From positions 186,001 through 250,000 of the forward strand of contig SCUB01000023.1 of the NCBI GenBank assembly GCA_004297465.1: 64,000 bases of DNA. The letters run 5' to 3'. Positions within the stretch are counted from its first letter, which is position 1; every line of letters begins with the position of its first letter. A program made the translations under genes and the position numbers. This document shows, piece after piece, positions 30,023 to 38,226 of the stretch. The DNA comes from Xanthobacteraceae bacterium. Lineage in GTDB: Bacteria; Pseudomonadota; Alphaproteobacteria; Rhizobiales; Xanthobacteraceae. The notes beneath the pieces were generated by a model. The model searched no databases and had not been told where the DNA came from. It saw nothing but the letters and a program-made list of their open reading frames with translations.

Positions 30023-30048
30023 TCCCTAGAAGGGAATATATTTTCTTG
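30023..30048 (+). terminator. Weak terminator-like hairpin at the end of the island
   Basis: TCCCT-AGA-AGGGA followed by ATATATTTTCTTG. The stem is only five base pairs, so efficiency is doubtful. It would end a transcript covering the DUF3800 gene and the folded segment. The remaining island sequence to 30080 is AT-rich and featureless. Confidence 0.35.
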
Positions 30049-30080
30049 TTGATTTACAAAATGTTAGGGACGGCGCGCGC

Positions 30081-30896
30081 TCACAGCTCCAGCACGGTGG
30101 TGACCGGCACGTGGTCGGACGGCCGCTCCCAGCCGCGCGCGCGGCGCGCGACGTGGAACCCGCCGACGCGCCCGGCCAGCGCCGGCGACACCCAGATGTG
30201 GTCGAGGCGGCGGCCGCGGTCGGCGGCCTGCCAGTCGGCGGCGCGGTAGCTCCACCAGGTGTAGAGCTTCTCGCTCAGCGGCACCCTGGCGCGCGCCACG
30301 TCGATCCAGCCGCCGCGGTCGCGCACGGCGAGAAGCTTCTCGCATTCGAGCGGCGTGTGCGAGACCACGTCGAGGAGTTGCCGATGCGACCACACGTCGT
30401 GCTCGTGCGGCGCGACGTTGAGGTCGCCGACCAGCACGTGATGATCGGCATCGCCCGGATGCAGCTCGGCGCAGTCGCGCATCTCGTCGAGGAAGGCGAG
30501 CTTGTGGGCGAATTTCGGATTTGAAGCGGGGTCGGGAATGTCGCCGCCGGCCGGCACGTAGAAATTATGCAGCGTCAGCGGCCGCGCCAGCCCGGCGCGC
30601 GCGCCGAGCATCACCGAGACGTGGCGCGAATCGAGGTTGTCGCAGAAGGTGCGGATGTTGGTGGCCTCGAACGGCAGACGCGATAGCACCACCACGCCGT
30701 GATAGCCCTTCTGCCCGTTGAGCGCGACGTGCTCGTAGCCGAGCCGCTTGAAACGCTTGAGCGGAAACTTGTCGTCGGGACACTTGGTTTCCTGCAGGCA
30801 CAGGATGTCGGGCCGCACCGCCTTGACGAATTTCGCCACCAGCTCGATGCGCAGCCGCACCGAATTGATGTTCCAGCTCGTGATGGTCAGGGACAT
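30081..30896 (-). CDS. xthA: Exodeoxyribonuclease III / AP endonuclease
   Basis: Mg-dependent 3'-5' exonuclease and abasic-site endonuclease of base-excision repair. 271 residues of the EEP fold: SWNINSVR at 7-14, LQETK with catalytic E36, GDLNVAPHEHDV (Asp/Asn of the active site, near 154) and the C-terminal SDHVPV with catalytic H262. Full length. It converges on the AT-rich island; its stop codon lies at the island's right edge. The LolA-like gene is 30 bases upstream, on the same strand. Confidence 0.96.
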   Translation of the reverse strand: MSLTITSWNINSVRLRIELVAKFVKAVRPDILCLQETKCPDDKFPLKRFKRLGYEHVALNGQKGYHGVVVLSRLPFEATNIRTFCDNLDSRHVSVMLGARAGLARPLTLHNFYVPAGGDIPDPASNPKFAHKLAFLDEMRDCAELHPGDADHHVLVGDLNVAPHEHDVWSHRQLLDVVSHTPLECEKLLAVRDRGGWIDVARARVPLSEKLYTWWSYRAADWQAADRGRRLDHIWVSPALAGRVGGFHVARRARGWERPSDHVPVTTVLEL

Positions 30897-30926
30897 GCCG
30901 GGGAATGCACCCGCGCCGCGCGCGCG

Positions 30927-31757
30927 TCAGTTGCGGTAGTTGGTGTAGTCGATCTTGAACAGCGCCGGATCGAGCTTCTTCGAGAAGTCGAGGTTGTAGA
31001 CCGCGACGGTGGTATCGTAACCCTGCGGATCGGTCACCGTCCACTGCTTGAGCTGGAGGTCCTTGGCGCCGAGCATCATCATCAGGCGGCTGGTGCCGAT
31101 CAGCGCCTGCTTCTCCTCGATCACCACGGTGACGAACATATCGTCGCCCGATACGCCGACCAGGTTGGTGTCGCGCACGAGGTCGATGCGGTCGGACAAG
31201 AGATAGCGCAACGGTGTCTGCGATAGCGGGTAGAGATCCTGCGTCGCCAGCTTGCGGTCGCGCACGATCACCGAGGAGCCGTCGGCGACGACATCGATCG
31301 GCGACGGCGGATCGTATTCAAACCGCACCTTGCCCGGCTTCTGGATGTAGAAGTCGCCGGTGGTGCGGCCGCCGTCGGGGCCGATCTGGACGAAATTGCC
31401 CGACAGCGATCCCAGCGAGGACAGGTAGGCGCTGACCTTGCCGGCCAGCGCGCGCTGGCCGGCGTCGAGCGTGCCGGGCGTGGCCAGCGGGCGCGGGCCC
31501 GGCAGCACCGGCGTCGGCGGGGTTGCGGAGCGCTGGGCCATGGGGGGCGCCGCCGGGATGGCAATCGGCGGCGTCGGGCGTTGGCTGTTCTGGGCGAACG
31601 CGATGTCGCGCGCCCTGGGGGCGGGCCGCGGGATGGGAATGGCGTCCTGGGCCCGAGCCGGCAGGCCCGGACCGATGGCCACGCCCGCCATCACGAGAGC
31701 GGCCGCCGCGCGCCGGGCGCGCGCGGTGGAGGCTGCCCGAATCGCGACGCCGAACAA
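30927..31757 (-). CDS. LolA-like outer-membrane lipoprotein carrier protein
   Basis: Periplasmic LolA-family protein (about 276 residues). The carrier domain spans the C-terminal two thirds: SSLGSLSGNFVQ, the FYIQKPGKVRFEYDPPSP signature, and the DNLxF-like tail. A proline-rich linker precedes it. I chose the TTG at 31755-31757 because it follows CGCAGG and gives a normal signal peptide (Arg-rich N-region, AAAALVMAGVAIG core, cleavage near ARAQ). An ATG-free longer frame runs up to 31859 but into tandem duplications. Known LolA ferries lipoproteins from LolCDE to LolB; the long proline-rich linker is unusual for classical LolA. Confidence 0.85.
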   Translation of the reverse strand: MFGVAIRAASTARARRAAAALVMAGVAIGPGLPARAQDAIPIPRPAPRARDIAFAQNSQRPTPPIAIPAAPPMAQRSATPPTPVLPGPRPLATPGTLDAGQRALAGKVSAYLSSLGSLSGNFVQIGPDGGRTTGDFYIQKPGKVRFEYDPPSPIDVVADGSSVIVRDRKLATQDLYPLSQTPLRYLLSDRIDLVRDTNLVGVSGDDMFVTVVIEEKQALIGTSRLMMMLGAKDLQLKQWTVTDPQGYDTTVAVYNLDFSKKLDPALFKIDYTNYRN

Positions 31758-31821
31758 GGAAACCTGCGGACAATACAGCAAGATACGTGGTTCCGTCGTC
31801 GTGAATGGAGCCCGGCATCGG

Positions 31822-31865
31822 CGTGGCCGGCACGCACAGAGTCCGTGGCCGGCACGCACAGAGTC
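31822..31865. repeat. Perfect tandem duplication of a 22-bp unit
   Basis: Units at 31822-31843 and 31844-31865 are identical (CGTGGCCGGC ... ACAGAGTC). It lies upstream of the LolA-like start, directly next to a second tandem repeat. Confidence 0.9.
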
Positions 31866-31890
31866 AATATTCCAGAATCAATATTCCAGA
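31864..31890. repeat. Tandem duplication of a 14-bp AT-rich unit
   Basis: TCAATATTCCAGA at 31864-31876 and again at 31878-31890, separated by one A. It continues directly from the 22-bp duplication, so two independent slippage-type expansions meet here. Confidence 0.85.
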
Positions 31891-32074
31891 GCATAGTCCA
31901 GAGCGTGATTCATCCGAAAACCGGTTCCCGCGCGGTCGCGGACACTGGGTGCTTCGGATCGGAGCGCGCTCTAGCCCGGCGCTGTGGCGATTTGGCGGCG
32001 TTCGAATCGGCCGGCGGCGCATTATCGCAGGTCAGGCCGGGTGAGAGAATGTGGAAAAAAGCGCCCGCTCGGAC
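31891..32074. repeat. Intergenic remnant of a dispersed palindromic element
   Basis: Contains GAGCGTGATTCATCCGAAAA, CCGGTTCCC and, near 31955-31973, CTTCGGATCGGAGCGCGCTCT. These pieces resemble the 'GAGCATGATCC-GAAAA-CCGGTTCCC' intergenic repeats I recall from Bradyrhizobium-type genomes. The rest of the gap before the ftsK stop shows no gene. Confidence 0.4.
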
Positions 32075-34531
32075 CTAATACCGGCCGCCATCCTCCTCGC
32101 CGATCAGGATCTCGCGCTTGCCGGCGTGGTTGGCCTGGCCGACGATGCCTTCCTCCTCCATCCGCTCCATGATGGTGGCGGCGCGGTTGTAGCCGATCTG
32201 CAGCCGGCGCTGGATGTAGCTGGTCGAGGCCTTGCGGTCGCGCTTCACGATCTGCACCGCCTGGCTGTAGAGATCGTCGGCGCCGCCGCCCATGGCGGTG
32301 GCGTCGAACAGCGCGCCGTCCTCGCCTTCCTCTTCCTCCGCGGTGACCGCTTCGAGATATTGCGGCACGCCCTGCGCCTTGAGGTGGCGCACCACCTTCT
32401 CGACCTCGTCGTCGGACACGAACGGCCCGTGCACGCGGCTGATGCGGCCGCCGCCGGCCATGTGCAGCATGTCGCCCTGGCCCAGGAGCTGCTCGGCGCC
32501 CTGCTCGCCGAGGATGGTGCGGCTGTCGATCTTCGAGGTGACCTGGAACGAGATGCGGGTCGGGAAGTTGGCCTTGATGGTGCCGGTGATGACGTCGACC
32601 GAGGGCCGCTGCGTCGCCAGGATGACATGCAGGCCGGCGGCGCGCGCCATCTGCGCCAGGCGCTGCACCGCGCCCTCGATGTCCTTGCCAGCGACCATCA
32701 TCAGATCGGCCATCTCGTCGACGATGACGACGATGAAGGGCAGCGGTTCGAGATCGAGCTGCTCCTCCTCGTAGATCGCCTTGCCGGTTTCCTTGTCGAA
32801 CCCGGTGTGCACGGTGCGCGTCAGCTCCTCGCCGCGCGCCTTCGCCTCGACGAGCCGCGCGTTGTAGCCGTCGATGTTGCGCACGCCGAGCTTGGCCATC
32901 TTCTTGTAGCGCTCCTCCATCTCGCGCACCGCCCATTTGAGCGCGACCACCGCCTTCTTCGGATCGGTGACGACCGGCGTGAGCAGGTGGGGAATGCCGT
33001 CATAGACCGACAGCTCGAGCATCTTGGGATCGACCATGATGAGCCGGCACTGGTCCGGCCTGAGCCGGTACACCAGGCTGAGAATCATGGTGTTGATCGC
33101 GACCGACTTGCCCGAGCCGGTGGTGCCGGCGATCAGGAGATGGGGCATGCGCGCCAGATCGACGATCACCGGATCGCCGCCGATGGTCTTGCCCAGGCAC
33201 AGCGGCAACTTGGCCACCGAGTCGCCGTAGTCTCGGGTGGCGAGCAGTTCGCGCAGGTAGACCTTCTCGCGATGCGGATTGGGCAGTTCGATGCCGATGG
33301 CGTTGCGCCCCGCCACCACCGCGACGCGCGCCGACACCGCGCTCATCGAGCGGGCGATGTCGTCGGCAAGCCCGATGACGCGCGACGACTTGATGCCGGG
33401 CGCGGGCTCCAGCTCGTACAGCGTCACCACAGGGCCGGGATGGGCGTTGGCGATCTCGCCGCGCACGCCGAAATCCTGCAAGACCCCTTCGAGCATCTTG
33501 GCGTTGTCGGCGATGATGTCGGCGCTCAGCGTGGTGCGCTCGGAGGCCTTTGGCGCGGTCAGCACCGACAGCGGCGGCAGCACGAACTTGCCGGAGGTCC
33601 TGGCCTTGACGGGGCGCGGCCGGCGCGGCGCGCGCACCGGCTCGGCGTCCTCCTCCTCGTCTTCCGCTTCTTCCTCATTGGCGTCGGTCTCGAAGCCGCC
33701 ATGCGCCGGCTGCAGCGGCGCATGGCCGCCGAGCCGCGGCTCGCAGCGCTCGAAGCGGGCGCGCTTGACCGCGGCGCTGTCGCCGCCGACCAGCCAGCCA
33801 TAGAGGTGCGCGAACAGCCGCGTCAGGCGGGCCTTCGCGCTCAGGAGTTCGTGGACGATGAAGCCCAGCGACACCGAGCGGCGGTCGTCATGGTCGGCGG
33901 CCTCCTCGTCGTCCTCGTCGAGGCGGACCGGACGCCGCGCGGCATCCTCGTCTTCGTCGTCTTGCGCGCCGGCGCCGCTCGCGAACACGAAGGTCGCGAA
34001 GGTAATGGCGCCGAGCACGAGGCCGAGCCCGAGCCGCTGCAGCCAGCCCGGCGGGCCCAGCACCATCGCCGGCACGCGCACCAGCGCATCGCCGATGACG
34101 CCGCCGAGCCCGGTCGGCAGCGGCCATTTCACGGGAGCCGGCCAGCAGGCGGCGAACCCCGCCGCGCTGGCGAGCGCGAGAATCCAGCACGCCAGACGCA
34201 GCGCCTCGCGGTCGAACGGACGGTGCATCACCATGCGCCAGCCCCAGGTCGCGACCGGCAGCACGATCATGATGGCGCCCAGCCCGAAGATCTGCATCAT
34301 CAGATCGGCGCCGATGGCGCCGGCATAGCCGAGCAGATTGCGGATCGGATGCGAGGTGGCGTGGCTCAGGCTCGGGTCCTGCACCGACCAGGTCATCAGC
34401 GCCGCGGCCATGGCGGCGGCAAGCCCGATCAGGCCGAGCCCGGCCAGCTCGCGCATCCGGCGCATCAGCATGTCGCGGATCTGCTCGGGCAGATAGCCGA
34501 GGATCGGAAGGCTGCGTTCGATCGCTGGCAT
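32075..34531 (-). CDS. ftsK: DNA translocase FtsK
   Basis: Septum-anchored DNA pump that coordinates chromosome-dimer resolution with division. 818 residues: an N-terminal membrane domain with four hydrophobic segments (to about 185), an acidic linker rich in Glu/Asp and Arg/Pro, the RecA-type motor with Walker A GTTGSGKS near 468-475 and Walker B VIVDEMADLMM, and the C-terminal gamma winged helix (RRLQIGYNRAATIMERME) that reads KOPS sites. The linker is short, as is usual in Alphaproteobacteria. It lies 33 bases downstream of the aminotransferase gene. Confidence 0.97.
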   Translation of the reverse strand: MPAIERSLPILGYLPEQIRDMLMRRMRELAGLGLIGLAAAMAAALMTWSVQDPSLSHATSHPIRNLLGYAGAIGADLMMQIFGLGAIMIVLPVATWGWRMVMHRPFDREALRLACWILALASAAGFAACWPAPVKWPLPTGLGGVIGDALVRVPAMVLGPPGWLQRLGLGLVLGAITFATFVFASGAGAQDDEDEDAARRPVRLDEDDEEAADHDDRRSVSLGFIVHELLSAKARLTRLFAHLYGWLVGGDSAAVKRARFERCEPRLGGHAPLQPAHGGFETDANEEEAEDEEEDAEPVRAPRRPRPVKARTSGKFVLPPLSVLTAPKASERTTLSADIIADNAKMLEGVLQDFGVRGEIANAHPGPVVTLYELEPAPGIKSSRVIGLADDIARSMSAVSARVAVVAGRNAIGIELPNPHREKVYLRELLATRDYGDSVAKLPLCLGKTIGGDPVIVDLARMPHLLIAGTTGSGKSVAINTMILSLVYRLRPDQCRLIMVDPKMLELSVYDGIPHLLTPVVTDPKKAVVALKWAVREMEERYKKMAKLGVRNIDGYNARLVEAKARGEELTRTVHTGFDKETGKAIYEEEQLDLEPLPFIVVIVDEMADLMMVAGKDIEGAVQRLAQMARAAGLHVILATQRPSVDVITGTIKANFPTRISFQVTSKIDSRTILGEQGAEQLLGQGDMLHMAGGGRISRVHGPFVSDDEVEKVVRHLKAQGVPQYLEAVTAEEEEGEDGALFDATAMGGGADDLYSQAVQIVKRDRKASTSYIQRRLQIGYNRAATIMERMEEEGIVGQANHAGKREILIGEEDGGRY

Positions 34532-34564
34532 GTCAGTGGCTTCCCGTCATTTCGTTCGCCGCCA

Positions 34565-35779
34565 TTATCCCAGCACCCCCACCAGACGCCGCAGCGCCTC
34601 GGCGGTGATGTCGCTGTCCTGCACCAGCGCGACGCGGATATAGCCGTCGCCCGGATTGCCGTCCGGCGCTTTCGCGCGCGCCAGGTAGCTGCCCGGCACC
34701 ACGCGCACGCCGGCCTGCTTCCACAGGCGCAGCGCCGCCGCCTCGTCGCCGCCCTGCGCGCTGACATCGAGCCACAGGCAGAAGCCGCCGGCGGGGCGAT
34801 GATAGCCATAGCGGCCGCCGAGGATGGCGTCGGCCAGCGCGAACTTCTCGGCATAGCGGCGGCGGTTGTCGGCGACGTGCGCCTCGTCCTGATAGGCCGC
34901 GACCGCGACATGCTGGGCCGGCACCGGCACCTGCGGCGCGACGATGTTGCGCAGCTCATGAAACGAGGCGATGAAGCGTCTGTCGCCGGCGACGAAGCCG
35001 ACCCGCAGGCCCGGCAGGTTGGAGCGCTTCGACAGCGACTGGAACGCGACGACGTTGGCGAAGTCGCCGCCCGCCACCGCAAGCATGCTGCTTGGCGCCT
35101 CGCCGGTGTAGATTTCCGAATAGCACTCGTCGCTGAACACCAGAAAGCCGAAGCGCTCGGCGAGCCCTCTGAGACGCGCGAAATAGGCCGGCGACGCCAC
35201 CGATCCTTGCGGGTTGGCGGGGGAGGCGATGTAGAAGGCGAGCGTGCGCGCCAGCAGTGTTTCGTCGAGCGCGTCGAGGTCGGGCAGGAAGCCGGTGTGG
35301 CGGGTCGCCGGCAACAGCACCGGCTCGCAGCCGGCGGCCTGGGCCGCGACCAGATAGGCCGGATAGAACGGGTTCGGCATCAGGATCGCGGGACGCCCGG
35401 CGCGCTCGCCAAGGAAATTGCGCGCCGCGAGCGCGGCATAGAACAGCCCTTCGCGGGAGCCGTTGAGCACGAGAATCTCGGTTTCGGGATCGACCGCGCG
35501 GGCCAGGGCGAAGCGGCGCGTCAGCCAGCCGGCGGCGGCGCGGCGGAACGGCTCGATGCCGCGCGACAGCGGATAGCGGCCGAACTCGGCGATGTGGCCG
35601 GCCAGCACCGGGGCGACGAAAGGCGGCACCGGGTGCTGCGGCTCGCCGACGGCGAGGCTGATCACCGGCTGGCCCGGCTCGGTGGTGCCCAAAAGCGCCG
35701 CCAGCCGCGCAAACGGCGAGCGTTCCCCGAGCCGGAAGCCGGGGACGGCGGAAGCCGGAGAAGGGGCCGAACCAACCAT
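34565..35779 (-). CDS. PLP-dependent class I/II aminotransferase, DapC-like
   Basis: Fold-type I aminotransferase of 404 residues. Conserved elements are NGSREGLFYA, the PNPFYPAY motif, SPANPQGS (substrate-carboxylate Asn), SDECYSEIY (PLP-ring Asp) and SLSKRSNLPGLRVGF, in which the Lys near residue 250 forms the Schiff base. Sequence and its place next to ftsK suggest N-succinyldiaminopimelate aminotransferase (lysine/peptidoglycan precursor synthesis), but the substrate cannot be read with certainty. The ATG at 35777-35779 starts a normal N-terminus; the longer open frame upstream is not conserved. Confidence 0.85.
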   Translation of the reverse strand: MVGSAPSPASAVPGFRLGERSPFARLAALLGTTEPGQPVISLAVGEPQHPVPPFVAPVLAGHIAEFGRYPLSRGIEPFRRAAAGWLTRRFALARAVDPETEILVLNGSREGLFYAALAARNFLGERAGRPAILMPNPFYPAYLVAAQAAGCEPVLLPATRHTGFLPDLDALDETLLARTLAFYIASPANPQGSVASPAYFARLRGLAERFGFLVFSDECYSEIYTGEAPSSMLAVAGGDFANVVAFQSLSKRSNLPGLRVGFVAGDRRFIASFHELRNIVAPQVPVPAQHVAVAAYQDEAHVADNRRRYAEKFALADAILGGRYGYHRPAGGFCLWLDVSAQGGDEAAALRLWKQAGVRVVPGSYLARAKAPDGNPGDGYIRVALVQDSDITAEALRRLVGVLG

Positions 35780-35937
35780 CGATACTCGCGGCGTGACAGG
35801 ACGGACGGCGCGCGCAAAGGGGGCGCAACGCGCGTCAGCCCCCGGGAATGCGCGGGCGCCGGAGGCATCCCACACCTTAGGCGGGGCGAGGTTAAGACCC
35901 GATTAACCATCGGCGCGCCGGGACGCTCGCGGGCGCT

Positions 35938-35975
35938 GAAAAATGAAGGGCCCCGGCATTTATACCGGAGCCCTT
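35938..35975 (-). terminator. Intrinsic terminator after the first amtB
   Basis: Inverted repeat AAGGGCCCCGG / CCGGAGCCCTT (35946-35975) with an 8-base loop and one mismatch. On the minus strand it is followed by CATTTTTCAG. It ends the glnK-amtB transcript. Confidence 0.7.
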
Positions 35976-36057
35976 CGACGGCGGGGCGTTTGCCGGGGGT
36001 TGCCCCGACCGCTGGCACGGAACGGGAGGCTTTGCGTCCCGTGCCGCTCCTGTCGCC

Positions 36058-37500
36058 CTACATGTTGTAGGCGCGTTCGGTGTGGTCGGTGAGGTCGAGG
36101 CCCTCGCGCTCTCTCTCGATGCTCGGGCGCAGGCCGACGATGACGTCGATCACCTTGAGGATGATCGCCGTGCCGACGCCGGACCACACCAGCGTGGTCA
36201 GCACCGCCTTGCCCTGCGCGATCATCTGCGTGACCATGTCGTAGTCGCCGACCTTGCCCGCGACATAGTCCATGATGCCGGTGCCGCCGAGCGCCGGGCT
36301 GACCAGGATGCCGGTGCCGAGCGCGCCGATGATGCCGCCGACGCAGTGCACGCCGAACACGTCGAGCGAGTCGTCGTAGCCGAAGGAGTTCTTCACCACG
36401 GTGACGAAGAACAGGCAGGCCACGCCGACGACGAGGCCGAGCACGATCGCGCCCATCGGACCGGCATAGCCCGCCGCCGGCGTGACCGCGACGAGGCCCG
36501 CCACCGCGCCGGACAGCGCGCCGAGCACCGAGGGATGGCCCTTGGTGATCCATTCGGCGAACATCCACGACAGCGCCGCCGCCGCGGTGGCGACGAACGA
36601 GTTGGTCATGGCGAGCGCCGCGCCGCCGGTGGCCTCGAGGTTGGAGCCGGCGTTGAAGCCGAACCAGCCGACCCACAGCAGCGAGGCGCCGATCATGGTC
36701 ATGGTCAGCGAATGCGGCGCCATCAGGTCGCGGCCGTAGCCGATGCGCTTGCCGACGAGCAGCGCGCCGATCAGGCCGGCGATGCCGGCGTTGATGTGCA
36801 CCACGGTGCCGCCGGCGAAGTCGATGGCGCCCCACAGGAACACCTGGCCGGCGTCGGCCATCACCTCGTCGAGCTTGGCCTGGGCCGCGGTCTTGGCGGC
36901 GGCGTCGGCGGCGTCCGCGACGGCTTTCGCCGCCTCGACGATGGCGTCGGGGCCGGCCCAGTACCACACCATGTGCGCGATCGGCAGATAGATCAGCACC
37001 AGCCACAGCGGAATGAACAGCGCGATGGCCGCGAACCGCATGCGCTCGGCGAACGCGCCGACGATCAGCGCCGGCGTGATCGCCGCGAACGTCATCTGGA
37101 AGCAGACATAGATCAGCTCGGAGATGTTGGAGCCGGCGGTGAAGGTCGCCGCCATCGAATCCGGCGTGACGCCGGCAAGGAACGCCTTGGAGAGGCCGCC
37201 GATATAGGGCGAGCCGCCGGTGAAGGCGAGGCTGTAGCCGAACAGCGCCCACAGCACGACGACGACGCACACCGTGTAGAACACGTGCATCAGCACCGAG
37301 AGCATGTTCTTCGAGCGCACCAGGCCGCCATAGAACAAGGCAAGGCCGGGAATGGTCATCAGCAGAACGAGCACGGTCGAGGTCAGCATCCAGGCGTTGT
37401 CGCCCTTGTTGACGGTGGGCGCGGCATAGGCCGCGGTGGCGGCGGTGAGGCCGACGGCAAGGGCGGCCAATCCCGCGCGGTATGGACGTGAAAACGTCAT
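36058..37500 (-). CDS. amtB: Ammonium transporter AmtB (copy 1)
   Basis: Ammonium channel of 480 residues with an N-terminal signal peptide (GLTAATAAYA) and eleven membrane helices. Key residues: DFAGGTVVH (the Asp equivalent to D160), the twin histidines in LPIAHMVWY and FGVHCVGGIIG, and the C-terminal cytoplasmic tail that binds PII. An insertion of about 35 Ala/Lys/Asp-rich residues (AKAVADAADAAAKTAAQAK region) between helices is unusual compared with copy 2. It lies 35 bases downstream of its glnK. The two form the first of two tandem glnK-amtB pairs. Confidence 0.96.
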   Translation of the reverse strand: MTFSRPYRAGLAALAVGLTAATAAYAAPTVNKGDNAWMLTSTVLVLLMTIPGLALFYGGLVRSKNMLSVLMHVFYTVCVVVVLWALFGYSLAFTGGSPYIGGLSKAFLAGVTPDSMAATFTAGSNISELIYVCFQMTFAAITPALIVGAFAERMRFAAIALFIPLWLVLIYLPIAHMVWYWAGPDAIVEAAKAVADAADAAAKTAAQAKLDEVMADAGQVFLWGAIDFAGGTVVHINAGIAGLIGALLVGKRIGYGRDLMAPHSLTMTMIGASLLWVGWFGFNAGSNLEATGGAALAMTNSFVATAAAALSWMFAEWITKGHPSVLGALSGAVAGLVAVTPAAGYAGPMGAIVLGLVVGVACLFFVTVVKNSFGYDDSLDVFGVHCVGGIIGALGTGILVSPALGGTGIMDYVAGKVGDYDMVTQMIAQGKAVLTTLVWSGVGTAIILKVIDVIVGLRPSIEREREGLDLTDHTERAYNM

Positions 37501-37535
37501 AGGTGTTGCTCCTGTTGGAAGGGAAATTCGCGCGC

Positions 37536-37874
37536 TCACAGCGCCGCGTCGTCGGCCTCGCCGGTGCGGATGCGCACGGCGTGGTCGAGGTTGATGACGA
37601 AGATCTTGCCGTCGCCGATCTGCCCGGTCTTGGCCGCGGCGGCGATCGCCGTGACGGTCTGCTCGACCTGGGTGGAGGCGATGGCGACCTCGATCTTGAT
37701 CTTGGGGAGGAAGCTCACGGCGTATTCGGCGCCGCGGTAGATTTCGGTATGGCCCTTCTGCCGGCCATAGCCCTTGACCTCGGTGACGGTGAGGCCGTGG
37801 ACGCCAATGCCGGTCAGCGCGTCGCGGACCTCTTCCAGTTTGAATGGCTTGATGATGGCCATAACGATCTTCAT
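37536..37874 (-). CDS. glnK: PII signal-transduction protein GlnK (copy 1)
   Basis: Trimeric PII protein of 112 residues that senses ATP/ADP and 2-oxoglutarate and blocks AmtB when nitrogen is plentiful. T-loop [15 protein letters not shown] contains the uridylylation tyrosine (Y51); B-loop [11 protein letters not shown] and C-loop RIRTGE are intact. Paired with amtB copy 1. A sigma54-like promoter lies about 110 bases upstream, consistent with NtrC-type nitrogen control. Confidence 0.96.
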   Translation of the reverse strand: MKIVMAIIKPFKLEEVRDALTGIGVHGLTVTEVKGYGRQKGHTEIYRGAEYAVSFLPKIKIEVAIASTQVEQTVTAIAAAAKTGQIGDGKIFVINLDHAVRIRTGEADDAAL

Positions 37875-37982
37875 CGGTTCTATCCCTGCTCAAGGCCCGG
37901 CTCGGAAATACGGCCGGGCGGTCTCAGCCAAGCTTTCACCACGCGAAGAAGTCGGCCCCGCGGGCCCAGCTGAGGGAATAGA

Positions 37983-37998
37983 ATCAAACCGCGTGCCA
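37983..37998 (-). promoter_or_regulatory. Sigma54-type promoter for glnK-amtB (copy 1)
   Basis: On the minus strand TGGCACG-CGGT-TTGAT, against the consensus TGGCACG-N4-TTGC(A/T). The -24 element is perfect with correct spacing, but the -12 GC is GA. An inverted repeat TTTTGC-GGC-GCAAAA at 38038-38052 lies upstream and could be an enhancer site, although it is not a clear NtrC box. The 352-base gap to amtB copy 2 contains no gene. Confidence 0.6.
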
Positions 37999-38157
37999 AC
38001 TGCCGCGCATTTGCTAACGGATTATGAATCCAGAACTTTTTGCGGCGCAAAAGAGGAGCGCGGCGAGCAGGCGGCGCCGCCGCTCAAATCCTCATCAGGA
38101 TTGCCTAGATTTCAGGCGGCAACAGAAAGCCGCCGCATTCCTGCCTATCCGAACAGC

Positions 38158-38184
38158 AAAAAGGCCGGCCTCGCGGCCGGCCTT
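38158..38184 (-). terminator. Intrinsic terminator after amtB copy 2
   Basis: Perfect 10-bp stem AAGGCCGGCC / GGCCGGCCTT with a TCGC loop (38161-38184), followed on the minus strand by TTTTTGCTG. A strong rho-independent terminator. It separates the second pair from the downstream first pair, which therefore needs its own promoter. Confidence 0.88.
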
Positions 38185-38226
38185 CGATGGTGACGTATTA
38201 CGGATTCCAAGCGGCGCCTGGCGCGC

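Noticed and set aside
32051-36070. A 1339-codon open frame on the plus strand opposite ftsK and the aminotransferase
   Set aside because: It is the mirror of two certain genes on the minus strand. In high-GC genomes the complementary frame lacks stops; the translation is His/Arg/Ala-rich with no domain.
38038-38052. TTTTGC-GGC-GCAAAA as an NtrC enhancer
   Set aside because: It does not match the TGCACC-N5-GGTGCA consensus well enough; kept only as a remark in the sigma54 promoter entry.
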